From the NCBI RefSeq assembly GCF_027887165.1, contig NC_077233.1, forward strand, positions 233,311,324 through 233,375,323: DNA of 64,000 bases. The letters run 5' to 3'. Under the pieces are notes generated by a model. It was not told the DNA's origin, did not search any database, and was given only the letters and a program-made list of their open reading frames with translations. The translations under genes were made by a program, and so were the position numbers. Below, one piece after another: positions 42,796-53,805 of the stretch (positions are counted from its first letter, which is position 1; each line of letters starts with the position of its first letter). Source of the DNA: Monodelphis domestica. Taxonomy: Eukaryota; Chordata; Mammalia; Didelphimorphia; Didelphidae.

Positions 42796-43419
42796 CTATA
42801 AGAAATATACAAAGATAATGAAAGACTAATCTTAAGCAACCCAAAAGGACAAATTACTTTATTCTGGCATGGGAAAATGTCATCTATGGCCTCTGGGAAT
42901 GGCATCATTGCTGGATTATTTTGAAGGGGCAGAAATGGATGAAAGACTTGAAGTCAAGACAATGGAATTGAATGAGGCAAAATGGTAGTAGAACAGACAG
43001 GAGGCTGGCTGGAATGGCTATCTCATAATGAGGAGAAATGAGTGGAGAAAGGGCCATGGACAGTTGGGATTCTAGAACCCTACTCTCATAAGACCCGGGA
43101 TAAAGAGAGAACATTCAGTTCTCTTAACATACAGAGAAACTTGAGGGAAGGGGGAAGGGACAGGGGAGGGTATGAGAGTCCCCTACGGGGGGGGGGGGGG
43201 GGGAGGAGTGGATGAGGGAATAAGAAAAGGAAGGTGGGTTAAGGAAAAGAGGACAAGAAAAGGGAGGGAAGGGAAGGATATCCAGGGGGAGAGTACATAA
43301 CAAGAGGTAATGGGGGAATAGTAATATTAGCACTAACATACCTCCCTGGGTTGCTCTGAAGATCAAATGAGATAATATATGTAAAACTTTCAAACACTAA
43401 AGATTTCTCCCCCACTGAA
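42796..43419. other. Unassigned, with a G/A-rich block
   Basis: 43,140-43,300 is purine-rich and holds the 17-G run. No gene seen. Confidence 0.4.
43187..43203 (+). repeat. Poly(G) run, 17 bases
   Basis: Homopolymer inside a G/A-rich stretch (43,140-43,300); a likely sequencing-error hotspot. Confidence 0.9.
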
Positions 43420-43972
43420 CTACTTTAATTTTAGCTGCATTGATTTTGTTTGTGCAAAAACATTTAAAAATTTTACCTAATCAAAATTGTACTTTTTACC
43501 TTCTGCGATCACTCTTATTTCTTGCTTGGTTTTGAACTCTTCTCCTAGACATCGATCTGAGAAGTAATTTCTTCCTTGTTTTTCTAATTTGTCTGTGATG
43601 TCATCCTTTATATCTAATACATGAACCCATTTGGAATTTGCCTTGGTATATGGTATGAAATGTTGGTCTACATCTAGTTTCTACCTGATTGATTTGTGGT
43701 TTTCCCAACAGTTTTTATTGAATAGAACCTCTTGCTTGCTACAATAGCTGGAACCTTTGATTTATCAAATGCTAAGCTACTGTGCTTTTTTGCTTCTCTA
43801 TGTTATGTACTTAATCTGTTCAATTACTCAACCTCTCTATTTCTTAGTACCAAATTGTTTTTATGATTATTGCTTTGGAGTATGTTTGATTTCTGCTAGG
43901 TCTCCTTCCCTCTCACTTTTTTTTTTAATTTGCAGAAGTTTTTCAATCCATCTAATTTTACTTTAAAGTTTT
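43420..43972 (-). mobile_element. L1 ORF2 internal fragment
   Basis: Minus-strand AT-rich ORF2 sequence (CCATTTGGAATTTGCCTTGG, TTGGTCTACATCTAGTTTC, TTGCTTTGGAGTATG), similar to the second half of the copy at 26,205. Confidence 0.65.
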
Positions 43973-44150
43973 TGACAGCTTAGTGGCACAGTGGCTAAGT
44001 AAGACTTGGAGTCAGGAGGTCCTGGATTCAAATTTGGCCCTTAGATACTTCTTATGTATGTGTGACCCCCAGCAAGTCACTTGACTCCTATTTGCCTAGC
44101 TCTTGCCCTTTTGCTTTAGATTTATTACAAAGACAGAAAATAAAGGTTAA
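43973..44150 (+). mobile_element. SINE of the tRNA-derived/MAR group
   Basis: CAGCTTAGTGGCACAGTGGC, GTCAGGAGGTCCTGGATTC, CAGCAAGTCACTTGACTCC. Confidence 0.8.
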
Positions 44151-44572
44151 AAAAAAAAGCTTATGGGTTTTCTCTTTTTCAAGGTAGTCGTTTCAACTAG
44201 CTTAGTACTATGTTTGTAGCTATGATGGCTCCTAAATAGAAAAATCAGAAAGAGTTAGAAGGAGAAAAAAGGAGAATCCTATGATAATTGGATAAAATTG
44301 GGAAGAGAAAAGAGAAGGGCAAAGGGAATTAAAAATATGAATTTCTATGTTTGAAAAAGATTGCCTGAATAACCAGAAGTAATCATAAAAACTGAAATTT
44401 ATAGGGTGCTTTAAAGTTTACAAAGGTCTTTGTATATATATTGTCAAATTGAGCCTCACAACAGCCCTGGGAGGTAATTCCCCATTTAAAGATGAGAAAA
44501 TAGGCTTAAAGAGAGAAAGTGACTTGCTCATTTGTCTTACAGCTAATAAAAGCCTCTGATGGATTTTTTTTA

Positions 44573-44756
44573 AACCCCTTACCTTCCATCTTAGAATCAA
44601 TACTGTATATTGGTTCCAAGGCAGAAGAGTTTAAGGGCTAGGCAGTGGGGGTAAAGTGACTTCCCCAGGGTCACAGAGTTAGGAAGTATCTGAGATCAAT
44701 TTGAACCCAGGACCTCTTATCTCCAAACCTGGCTCTCAGTCCACTGAACCTGCTCC
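44573..44756 (-). mobile_element. tRNA-derived SINE
   Basis: Minus-strand, AACCCCTTACCTTCCATCTT to CCACTGAACCTGCTCCC. Confidence 0.9.
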
Positions 44757-45103
44757 CTATCTGATGAATTTTGAATCCAAGTCTCTCTGACTCTATGGTT
44801 ATCTATCTACTATAGCTATGAATCAATAAAGATGAAAGAAAAGTAAGGAATATGGTATGTGCATGATCTTTGAAAGGGAGAGAAGGGAGGTGGTGAAGGA
44901 AGAGACTTTTAGCCCAAGACTTTGATTTGATTGCTCCCTCAAACACCCTAACTCCCATGAGCTACAAAACCATTCTGGCCATGTACAAATATGGTTATAT
45001 CCTAGATCTTCCATGATAAAAAAAAAATACCTGGTGTTCCTCCATCTGGTCATAATATTATTTCTTTTCTCCCTATGTCTTATTTTTCTTAAAGCTATGC
45101 TTT

Positions 45104-45297
45104 GGGGGCAGTTGGATGGCTCAGTGGATTGAGAGTTAGGTCCAGAGATGGGAGGTTCTGGGTTCAAATCTAGCCTCAGATACTTCCTAGCTCTGTGACC
45201 CTGGGCAAGTGATTTAACCTCCACTCCTTAGTCCTTGCTACTCTTCTGTCTTAGAACCAATATACAGTATTGATTCTAAGATGGAAGGTAAGGATTT
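45104..45297 (+). mobile_element. tRNA-derived SINE
   Basis: GGGGGCAGTTGGATGGCTCA to ATGGAAGGTAAGGATTT. A 133-codon minus-strand frame runs through it and is not a gene. Confidence 0.92.
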
Positions 45298-45432
45298 TTT
45301 GAAATAATAATAATAAAATTTTTAAACCCTATGCTTTATTTTCACCATGACCTCCTATCACTCTATCTCTCGGTCCATTACTCCTGTTATAACTTCACTT
45401 TCTTCCCTCCACAATCCTGACCCTTTATTTAA

Positions 45433-45676
45433 TTTAATATATTTTATTTGATCATTTCCAATCATTATTCATTAAAGACATAGATCATTTTCTTCCCCAC
45501 CCCCCACCCCCCATAGCCGACGCGTAAATCCACTGGGCATTAGATGTTTTCTTGATTTGAACCCATTGCTTTGTTGATAGTATTTGCATTAGAGTGTTCA
45601 TTTAGAGTCTCTCCTCTGTCATGTCCCCTCAACCGCTGTATTCAGGCAGTTGCTTTTCCTCGGTGTTTCCACTCCC
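45433..45676 (-). mobile_element. Young 5'-truncated L1 3' end
   Basis: Minus-strand L1 3' UTR with CCCCATAGCCGACGCG and several intact CpGs. A perfect 19-base TSD ATCCTGACCCTTTATTTAA flanks it (45,414-45,432 and 45,677-45,695), so it is among the youngest insertions here. Confidence 0.94.
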
Positions 45677-45750
45677 ATCCTGACCCTTTATTTAACCAGT
45701 TTAACTCCACTCTCCACTTCTAAATCCTCCTTCAAAACTGAATGGTCTGA

Positions 45751-45928
45751 GGCAGCTAGGTGACACAGTGTCAGAGTGCCAGACCTGGAGTCTAGAGCAC
45801 CTGGGTTCAAAAGTGACTTTCAAAAGCTTCCTAGCTTGTGTGGCTATAGGCAAGTCACTTAACCCATTTGCCTAGCCCTTGCCATTCTCTTTTAGAATTG
45901 TTACTAAGACAAAAAGTAAGGATTTTAA
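45751..45928 (+). mobile_element. tRNA-derived/MAR-type SINE
   Basis: GGCAGCTAGGTGACACAGTG, GGCAAGTCACTTAACCC, ACAAAAAGTAAGGATTTT. Confidence 0.85.
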
Positions 45929-46999
45929 AAAACCATAATTGCCTCTTTCTGATCAAGCCTTGTTGTCTAATTTGAAATATGTCCTACTGAAGGCTAAAAA
46001 AAAATAGTCTATGCAGATCTTTGAAAGTGAGCTTGATCCTTCTTGTGTATTCCCTCTCCTTTCAATTTCACTTAATGTTAAGGGATCAAAGGGAGTGTCT
46101 TGTGTCCTTTGCTGGCATCCTTTCCCAAGCTCAGCAGCTTACACTGATTGTGACCACTCAGTAAATAGTTTGAATGAGACTCTTTTTCTAAGAACCTAGT
46201 CTTTTCATATTCATATCTCATTTATATATGAGGTGAAATGAGCTGGGGAAGGAAATGGGAAACCATTCCAGTATCTTTGCCAAGAAAACTCTGACAGGGG
46301 TCACAAAGAGTCAAACAGGACTGAACAATTTGAGCCTAAGCATTAATTAGGAAATACTAACTTTTAGGAAAAGATAACACTATACTATTTTATAAATGGC
46401 ATTTGGGACGTTTTTTAATTGAGGAAAGCAAAAATATAGATTGCTTGCCTCCTTTCCTATGTTAAAAAACTGGTATGGATAGATGACTTCCAGTAAGAAC
46501 CTGAGGTCCCTCCTTATCATTTGAACTTTACTCTTTCTCTGTGAAGTCTTACCTGCCTCTGGAAAAGGAGCAGGGAAGAGGTTGAAATCCTTACTTCCTA
46601 GGTATGTGCCCCTGGACAAAGCACTTAATCACTTTTAAGCCTCAATTTCTTTATTTGTAAAACGAGGATACTACACTGGTTTGTTGTAAAAAATCCTTTG
46701 AAAACAAGGCCAATGAATGTAAAATTCTGGGTCATTTAAAGCCTATATAAATATGAATGAAAGTGTAGTGAGGCCATCCCATGGAACATTCACAGAGTCC
46801 CCATTTTTGTTTTCGGATAGCCATTTGGGAATTTTGAGATCCCTTCTCAGTCATGTGTGCCTCATCACATTTTGAGGAGAAGACCCCCTCAGTGGCTGCC
46901 TATCTGAAAGAGCTGATGACTCAGTGGATATACAAAAAAGAGCTCTGCCATCTCCTTTCCTTTTTTGTGTCAGGACTATTTATTTTTTTCTTTTTTTAA
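45929..46999. other. No gene seen apart from a MAR1 piece
   Basis: Unassigned sequence with worn CORE-SINE traces at 46,600-46,760. Confidence 0.4.
46228..46345 (+). mobile_element. MAR1-type SINE, 3' part
   Basis: GAGCTGGGGAAGGAAATGGG, CCAGTATCTTTGCCAAGAAA, CAAAGAGTCAAACAGGACTG. Confidence 0.85.
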
Positions 47000-47140
47000 G
47001 TCATTTATTACATATACAACCCAGATTAAATTGCCTGTCAGCTCCAGGAGAGAGAAGGGAAGCAAGGAGGGAAACAATATGGATCATGTAACTTCAGAAA
47101 ACATGTGAAAATGTGTTATTAAAATACATTTACATGCTGT
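47000..47140 (+). mobile_element. L1 3' tail, plus strand
   Basis: ACCCAGATTAAATTGCCTG, AGCTCCAGGAGAGAGAAGGG and an A-rich end. Confidence 0.65.
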
Positions 47141-47144
47141 TTAT

Positions 47145-47276
47145 TAATTTTTTAAAAATTTGAGTTCCAAATCCTCTCCCTTTCTCCTGTTCCTCCCCCA
47201 CCCATTAAAAATATTGAGAATGTCATACTCATTATACATGTGAAGTCATGAAAAATGTATTTCCATATTAGCCATG
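47145..47276 (-). mobile_element. L1 3' tail, minus strand, tail-to-tail with the previous one
   Basis: TTGAGTTCCAAATCCTCTCC and TTATACATGTGAAGTCATG, minus-strand L1 3' UTR. The GA repeat follows. Confidence 0.6.
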
Positions 47277-47531
47277 ATAGAGACAGAAAAGAGAGAGAAA
47301 GAGAGAGGGAGAGGGAGAGACAGACAGAGGGACTGAGACAGAGAGAAGGAGAGAGAGGAAGAGGGAGAGAGAGGGAGAGGGAGAGGAAGGGAGATAGAGA
47401 GAAAGAGAGAGGAAGAGAGAAAGACAGAGGGAGAGGGAGAGACAGAGAGACTGAGACAGAGAGAGAGGGAGAGAGAAAGAGAAAAAGAGACAGACAGACA
47501 GACAGAGACAGAAAAAGAGACAGAGATAGAG
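47277..47531 (+). repeat. GA-rich simple repeat (GAGAGG/GACAGA)
   Basis: About 255 bases of imperfect purine repeat; the frames of 101-134 codons across it are artefacts. Confidence 0.96.
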
Positions 47532-47999
47532 GCCAACCAGACCTCAAGCACAGCACAGCTCCAGTACTTGTCCTGCTTAGGTAAGCCTGAAACTTGTAGC
47601 CTCTAAAATAGTTGTGCTCTCCTGATATAGAGTAAGCAAATACCTATCTTCCAATGAACATTTCTAGTTTTGGAAGTGATCTTGTGAATTCCAGAGATCT
47701 GAAGGCCCTGAGTCTCATTGGGTTGGAGGTGGTCTGTAGCAAGAGAACAGCCACAACTTAGAATAGCCTGATTCTGATCATTGAACCAGTGGATATGTCC
47801 CTAAAGTTGTTTGGACAACATGGAACCCAGATGAAGTGTAAAATGCCCATTTGAGCATCCTACAAACTATATTCCATAATTCAATTAATTTTTTTTTGCC
47901 AATTACCCACAATAACAAATTTCCACTTAAGTTTTCCAAAGTATATATGATCAAAATTGTCTCCTTTCTTCACTTCCCTTTACCCTCCAGGATCTGGAT

Positions 48000-48520
48000 A
48001 AGGATTTGAACTGAGATGGCAGCTGTGTGAGTGAAAAGAAGGAGCTGGATGTGAGAGATGTTATTTAAATAAAGCATGATTTGGCAACTGATTGAATACG
48101 TGAGGTTACAGAGTCAAGGTTAGAGGATAATGCCAACCAGATAGGAAGCAATAATGAACCACCCAAGAAAACTGGGAAAGAATGGTCAAGCATGTAGTAG
48201 GGCAAACCAGGAGACAGTCGTATCATCAAAACCTAAGAGAAGAAAGAGTCTCCAGAAGTAAGTGTTCAACAGTGTCAGTGCAACAGATAGGTGAAGAGGA
48301 ATCATGGCTGAGAGAAGACTATAAATAAGATTTGGTCATTTTGGTAACTTTGGAGAGAAGAATTTCAGCTGAGTGATTAGTTTGAAAGTAAAAGGTTAAA
48401 GAATGACAGGAGAGGAATGACAGAAGAGGTGAATCATGTAGACAACTTTTTAAAGGAGTTTGGCTAAGAAAGGAAGGAGAGATATGAGACAAAATCCTGA
48501 GGAATTGGTAGAGTCCAATC
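48000..48520 (+). mobile_element. Ancient interspersed repeat, probably the same family, 3' part
   Basis: GATTTGGTCATTTTGGTAAC, GAGAGAAGAATTTCAGCTGAG and surrounding purine-rich sequence. Confidence 0.4.
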
Positions 48521-48561
48521 AAGTTTTTATTTGTTTGTTTTTTGTTTTTAAGAATGAGGGT

Positions 48562-48757
48562 GGGGAGCAGCTGGGTAGCTCAGTGGATTGTAAGCCAGGC
48601 CTAGAGACAGGAGGCTCTGGGTTCAAATTTGGATTCAGACACTTCCCAGCTGTGTGACCCTGGACAAGTCACTTAACCTCCATTGCCTAACCCTTACCAC
48701 TCTTCTGCCTTGGAACCAATACACAGTATTGATTTCAAGACAGAAGGTAAGGGTTAA
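48562..48757 (+). mobile_element. tRNA-derived SINE
   Basis: GGGGAGCAGCTGGGTAGCTC to AGACAGAAGGTAAGGGTT; near full length. Confidence 0.92.
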
Positions 48758-49439
48758 GAAAAAAAGAATAAGGGTGCTTTGGGCATGTCTGAAGGCAGTA
48801 GAGAAAGGACCATTTAATAGGAGACTGAGGATTTTATAGAGAGACAAATATGAAGGATATAATGTTAAAGAAGATGGGGAAGATGGGGAGACTAGGGGAA
48901 AGGAGAAGGGAGAATGAGAGATGTCAGCAAGGGGTTTTGAGATGAAAAGAACTGGAGAATAGGGAGTATATAATGTTTTTTTCAGTAAAATGAAAGGTAA
49001 GATTTTCTGTGTGAGATTTCCTACAGCTCTAAATCTATGACCCCGTGAGAAAAGCCACTACCTATTGGAGAGAAATATGAAATGAAGCCAAAATGTCTGA
49101 AATTATTTGTCAGGATTTGAATCATAAAAGCTGTCTCAACACAGCTGTGAGAGGATTGAATTCACTAAAGTTCTATTCATAATAGTGTTAGGAGTACTAA
49201 AGCTTAGAATGAGAAAAATTCAGAAATGGACAAATGGCTAAACCTAAAGAAGAATCTTTAATGGTTTCACATCAACGTGGAGGTGATAAAAGCTAAGAAC
49301 AAAAAAAAATGGGTTTGTTTGCTTGCTTTTTTAGTTACATTAGGAAAAGGAGTATCAAAGAAGTGATAGGATCATTTCTTTAAGGTAGATAAGATAACTG
49401 GTATTGGAAATAATACTTCAACCTTTAATTAATTTTTCC

Positions 49440-49739
49440 CAAAGAGAATGATTTTTGGACAGAATAAAAATTACTAATAAGGGGATGTTAGCTAAGATAA
49501 ATAGGGAACTTGTGAGAGAACATTTAGATGGCCTGGGTGAGTTCAGATCAACAGGTCCAGTAAAATTACATGCCAGGGAATGGAAAGAATTCAGTAAATG
49601 TTACTGAGGAACCCAATCTTCAAAAGAACTTGGAGATTAAGACAAGGAAAATAAGAGTAGAGGACAAATGTCTCAGTCTCTTTTCATGTAACATGTAAAA
49701 GAATGGAGACTGTACTGGAATTAGGTTGCATTATTAGAA
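49440..49739 (+). mobile_element. L3/CR1 LINE relic, segment 1
   Basis: AACAGGTCCAGTAAAATTACATGCC corresponds to the SPGPDELHPR-encoding block of L3/CR1 reverse transcriptase (motif abbreviated). Strongly decayed. Confidence 0.5.
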
Positions 49740-49880
49740 AACTCTGGTATCTATTTTTTATTTAAATTTTTTTAATTAAAATTTATTTTTATTTAACAAA
49801 AATCTATTCTCTTTCTCTTTTTACTCTTCCCACCACTGGAAATAGAAGAAAGAAAAATGTTTTAATAAATATACATATAG

Positions 49881-50075
49881 GAGGCAGCTAATTGGCTCAG
49901 TGGATTGAGAGTCAGGCTAGAGATGGGAGGTCCTAGATTCAAATTTGACTTTAGGCACTTCCTAGCAGTGTGACCCTGGGCAAGTCACTTAACTTCCATT
50001 GCCTAGCCCTTACCAGTCTTCTGCCTTAGAACCAATACACAGTTTTTATTCTAAAATGGAAGGTAAAGGTTTAAA
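49881..50075 (+). mobile_element. tRNA-derived SINE inside L1 inside L3/CR1
   Basis: GAGGCAGCTAATTGGCTCAG to GGAAGGTAAAGGTTT; flanks ATACATATAG and ATACATACATAG resemble a TSD. Confidence 0.9.
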
Positions 50076-50099
50076 TATATATATATATATATATATATA
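50076..50099 (+). repeat. (AT)n repeat after a SINE tail
   Basis: About 12 TA units, probably grown from the SINE A-rich tail. Confidence 0.9.
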
Positions 50100-50275
50100 A
50101 CATATACATACATAGAACAAATCAAACTTCTATGTTACCTATATTAAAAAAACACCTGTTTTATTTTACCCCCTGAGTCAATTCATGTCTTTGTCCAGAG
50201 GCAGATAGTATGTTTCATCCTAAGCCTTCTGGAATCCTTGACTAGACACTGTGTTGATCAAATCTATGATGCATT

Positions 50276-51078
50276 ATTAAATAGATTGTTAGTAAAACCT
50301 AGAAAAGGAAATAATAATCACAAAGAACCAGCATGACATAATTAACAAGTCATTAAATTCAACTCAACTTGGGAAGAGCAAATTAAACTCATTTCTTTTT
50401 TTTAGAATTACTAGTCATATAGTTCAGGTTAATGTTACAGATATAATTTACCTAGATTTTAACAAAGCACATCATTAAAGTCTCTGGGTTAGATTTATAG
50501 TACAGTTGGGTAAATTCAGAACTAGCTAAACTACTCAACACAAAGAGGTATCATTAATAATTTCATATCAACTTAGAAGGTCTCTGGGGGAATGCCCCAG
50601 GGATCTGTGGTTGGTTCTGTGCTGTTTATAACTTGGATAAATGCATAGATGGTACGCTTATCAACGTTGCTGATGACACAAAACTAGAAAGGATAACAAA
50701 CATATTAAATTATGGGTTCCTAAAATATCTTCACAAGCTAAAATTTTGTCCTGAATCTAATCAAATGAAGATTAATTGGGATCACTGTAAAGTCACATAC
50801 TTGTATTCAATAGTTTAATTTTATAAATACATGTGAGAATAAATAAATGTGAGAAGGCAGCAGTGCATTTAAGGCAGGGGGGGAAGTCTGGGAGCTTTAA
50901 TGGACATCAAATTCTTTATAAATCAGGAGTGTGATATAGCACTCAAAAAAGTTGGAGAATAATTTATATTCTTCATCTGCATTAAGTGGATATAATGTCC
51001 AGAAATTACTCAGCAAGAGTCTTACTCTGTTAGACCATATCTTGAGTATTGTATTGAGTGTGGATATCATATTTTAGA
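50276..51078 (+). mobile_element. L3/CR1 LINE relic with RT motif, segment 2
   Basis: Encodes GGMPQGSVVGSVLF and then CIDGTLINVADDTKL, the CR1/L3 reverse transcriptase blocks (PQGSVLGPLLF and FADDTKL in intact copies). Later it has TTAGACCATATCTTGAGTAT, the VRPHLEY block. Confidence 0.75.
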
Positions 51079-51240
51079 AAGGGATCTTTAAGCCCATCTA
51101 GTCCAATTCTTCATATTACTGGTGATGAAACTGAGATCCAGAGTATAAGTGACTTAAACAAAGCCATAGAGTCAAAATATAGCAGTCAGGATATGAAAAC
51201 ATTTTTTTACTTCATATACTGTATTCTTTCACCTGGACCA
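51079..51240 (+). mobile_element. Old MIR-like repeat inside the L3/CR1 relic
   Basis: GGGATCTTTAAGCCCATCTAGTCCAATTC ... GATGAAACTGAGATCC ... is the common mammalian pattern of an old SINE-like repeat (abbreviated). Family not assigned. Confidence 0.5.
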
Positions 51241-51279
51241 CTGAAAAGAGTGGAGGCTCTAAGCCATAGCTCAATGAGC

Positions 51280-51580
51280 TTTACTTCCATTACTGGCAAT
51301 ATTGGCATATACTGGCCAGTGTCCAGTGAAGATAAGACCTTACAAGTATTGGTTGAAAGAACTGGGAATGTTTAACTTGGAGAAGAGAAAACTTAGAGGG
51401 GATGTTATAGCTATCTTTAAGTACTTGAATGACTGCCAGGTGGAAAAGGAGGTTAGATATATTCAACTTTGAAATTAGAAAGCAAAACTAAGAATAATGG
51501 CTGAAAGTTGCAAGGAGACAGAATCAGGTTTCCTAGCCATGCAGAAAAGGAACCAACTGTATGACTCCTGAAGCAGTGAG
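51280..51580 (+). mobile_element. L3/CR1 LINE relic, 3' segment
   Basis: GGGAATGTTTAACTTGGAGA, CTATCTTTAAGTACTTGAAT and the AATGGCTGAAAGTTGCAAGG block near the CR1/L3 3' end. Confidence 0.75.
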
Positions 51581-51776
51581 CTAAAAAAAAAAAAAAATTT
51601 TTTTAAAGAAATTAAAAAAAAATTTTTTTTTTTCAAGAAAAGACTTGGCTGTTTGCCAAGTACTTTAAAAAAAAAAGAGTTCCTTGTTTGAGGTTCCTTC
51701 TAACATGGAGTCAGTAAACTACAGAGGAGTAATCACTTTAGATTGTTAAATAATAATACAGCAGGAAAGGCAGTTA

Positions 51777-51942
51777 GGTGGCTCAATGGATAGAGTCAGA
51801 GCTGGATATCGGAGGCTCTGGGTTCAACTCAAGCCTCAGACACTTCCTAACTGTGCGATCCTGGGTAAATCATTTAATCCCTGTTGTCTAGCCTTCACCA
51901 CTCTTCTGCCTTGGAACTGACAAGACAGAAGGTAAGGATTTT
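51777..51942 (+). mobile_element. tRNA-derived SINE
   Basis: AAAGGCAGTTAGGTGGCTCA to AGACAGAAGGTAAGGATTT, followed by an AAT repeat. Confidence 0.9.
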
Positions 51943-52189
51943 TAAAATAATAATAATAATAATAATGTAGGAGGGGAAATCCCCATCAATACTATGCTAC
52001 AAAGCACAAAGATGCACTTTTTTTTACTTATGTCTCTGACATACTCGTCAGAACCAAAACAAAAATAAGGAGCTACCTCCAACAGAGGAAAGACTTACAA
52101 ATCCACGGTATAATGCTACTTTTTCATATTTCTCCTTTGCTATCTCAGAACAAAACATTGAGTCGAATCAAATCTTTTAGGACAAAAAC

Positions 52190-52849
52190 AAAATGGCAAA
52201 GTAGAGCCAACGACCCAGTCAAACTCTCCCAACATTCTTCTCCAAACAACTTAAAAATAATGCCCCAAATAAAATGATAAACCAAGAAAATGTCAGAATG
52301 AAACCTATTTCCTGCCTAGGACTAACTTAGGGGGTCTGCAGGAGAGATCTCGGATTCCAAAATGGGTACTGACCCAAAGAGTACTCAATGGCAGCACCAG
52401 CAGCTAAGCCTTGGAAGTAGCTGTGAAAGCAGCAGCAGCAGCTTTTGGGAGCTCTCGGGCAAGAGATAGTAAGAAGGTCAGGCAATTGTTTAGAAAGAGA
52501 TCACTGGGGACTCTGCTGGTCTTGAGAGCAGCTTGCACTGACTGGTAGTTCTATAGCCCATTAGCTGTTCTGAGTCTTGGTTCCAGGGCAAAAAGGAGCA
52601 CTGGTAGTCAGTCACAAGGGAGCAGAGACTCTATTTGAAGTTCCCTCACTAGCACTTGTGGTTGAAGAAGAGCAGGGGACCTGATCCAAGTTCCGGGAGC
52701 AGAGAGGAATTGCTAGTGCTTGAGGCTACAGGGGAACAGGGGTCCCTTCCTGGGATGTAAATGTAAAGATCAGAATGTAGTCTAGAACAGTAACCATAAT
52801 TTTCCTAGAATCACACCACCATGGAAGCTGATACTGAGAATTATTTGAA
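52190..52849 (+). mobile_element. L1 5' UTR of an internally deleted L1
   Basis: AAATGGCAAAGTAGAGCC opens a GC-richer leader resembling the 5' UTR at 40,010. It is followed at about 52,850 by the end of ORF2, so ORF1 and most of ORF2 are missing. Confidence 0.6.
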
Positions 52850-53237
52850 ATTGCATTAGAGAAATACAAATTAAAACAATTCTGAATTACCACCTCACAC
52901 CTAGCAGAAATGACAAATGCTGGAGGGGATGAAAGGAAAATAGGTACACTAAAGAATTGTTGGTGGAATTGTGAACTGTCTGAAGAATTTGGAACTATGC
53001 CCAAAGGGCTATAAAATCATGCATAACCTTTGACCCAGCAATACCACTAATAGGTCTATACACCAAAGAGATTAAAGAAAATGGACCTATATACAAAAAA
53101 TTATTCATAGCAACTTTTTGTGGTGGCAAATAATTTGAAATTAAAGGGATGCTCATCAATTGGGGAATGGCTAAACAAGTTATAGTACATGACTGTGATG
53201 GTATACTATTGTGCTCTAAGAAATGATAAGCAGAGGT
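52850..53237 (+). mobile_element. L1 ORF2 C-terminal part, first segment
   Basis: TTACCACCTCACACCTAGCAG, CTGGAGGGGATGAAAGG, ATCAATTGGGGAATGGCTAA: the ORF2 tail. It stops at a SINE. Confidence 0.82.
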
Positions 53238-53332
53238 GGGACAGCTGGATGGTTCAGTGGATTGAGAGTCAGGTCTGGACATGGGAGGTCTTAGGTTCAA
53301 ATCTGGCCTCAGACATTTCCTAGCTGTATGAC
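53238..53332 (+). mobile_element. tRNA-derived SINE, left half (split by an L1)
   Basis: Head GGGACAGCTGGATGGTTCAG to CTGTATGAC. Flanks GAAATGATAAGCAG and GAAATGACGAGTAG (53,221 and 53,806) are its TSD in the L1. Confidence 0.9.
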
Positions 53333-53347
53333 CTGGGTAAGTTGCTT

Positions 53348-53703
53348 TTTTTTTTATCTTAAAAATTTTTTATTTACTTAATTTAGAATATTTTTCCATG
53401 GTTACATGATTCATATTCTTTCTCTCCTCCCCTCCCACTCTGCTCCCATAGCCAATGAGCAATTCCACTGGCTTTTACATGTGTCATTGATCAAGACCCA
53501 TTTCCATATTATTAATATTTGCACTAGGGTGATTGTTTTAGAGTCTACATCCCCAATCATATCCCCTCAACCCATGTGACAAAGCAATTGTTTTTCTTCT
53601 GGGTTTCTGCTCCCACAGGTCTTTTTCTGGATGTGAATAGCTTTCTTTCTCATAAGTCCCTCAAAATTGTCCTGGATCATTGCACTGCTGCTAGTAGAGA
53701 AGT
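53348..53703 (-). mobile_element. L1 3' end inserted in that SINE
   Basis: Minus-strand L1 3' UTR (CCATGGTTACATGATTCATA, CATAGCCAATGAGCAATTCC, CCCTCAAAATTGTCCTGG). TSD CTGGGTAAGTTGCTT (53,333) and CTGGGCAAGTCACTT (53,704) lies in the SINE core. Confidence 0.92.
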
Positions 53704-53795
53704 CTGGGCAAGTCACTTAACCCCACAGCCAAGCCCCTACTTCTGCCTTGGAATCAATACACAGTGCTGATTCTAAGATGGAAGGTAAGGGTTTA
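53704..53795 (+). mobile_element. tRNA-derived SINE, right half
   Basis: CTGGGCAAGTCACTTAACCC to GGAAGGTAAGGGTTT and an A tail. Confidence 0.9.
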
Positions 53796-53805
53796 AAAAA
53801 AAAAG

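Larger units (their letters stand above)
49740..50275 (-). mobile_element. L1 3' end inserted in the L3/CR1 relic
   Basis: Minus-strand L1 3' UTR (CTTTTTACTCTTCCCACCAC; GTTTCATCCTAAGCCTTCTG; TGTGTTGATCAAATC), itself interrupted by the SINE at 49,881. Confidence 0.6.

Noticed and set aside
44823-45224. 133-codon minus-strand frame
   Set aside because: About a third of it is the reverse of a SINE; the rest has no recognised domain.
47152-47584. Ser/Leu-rich or Arg/Glu-rich frames of 101-134 codons
   Set aside because: Translation of the GA-rich simple repeat.
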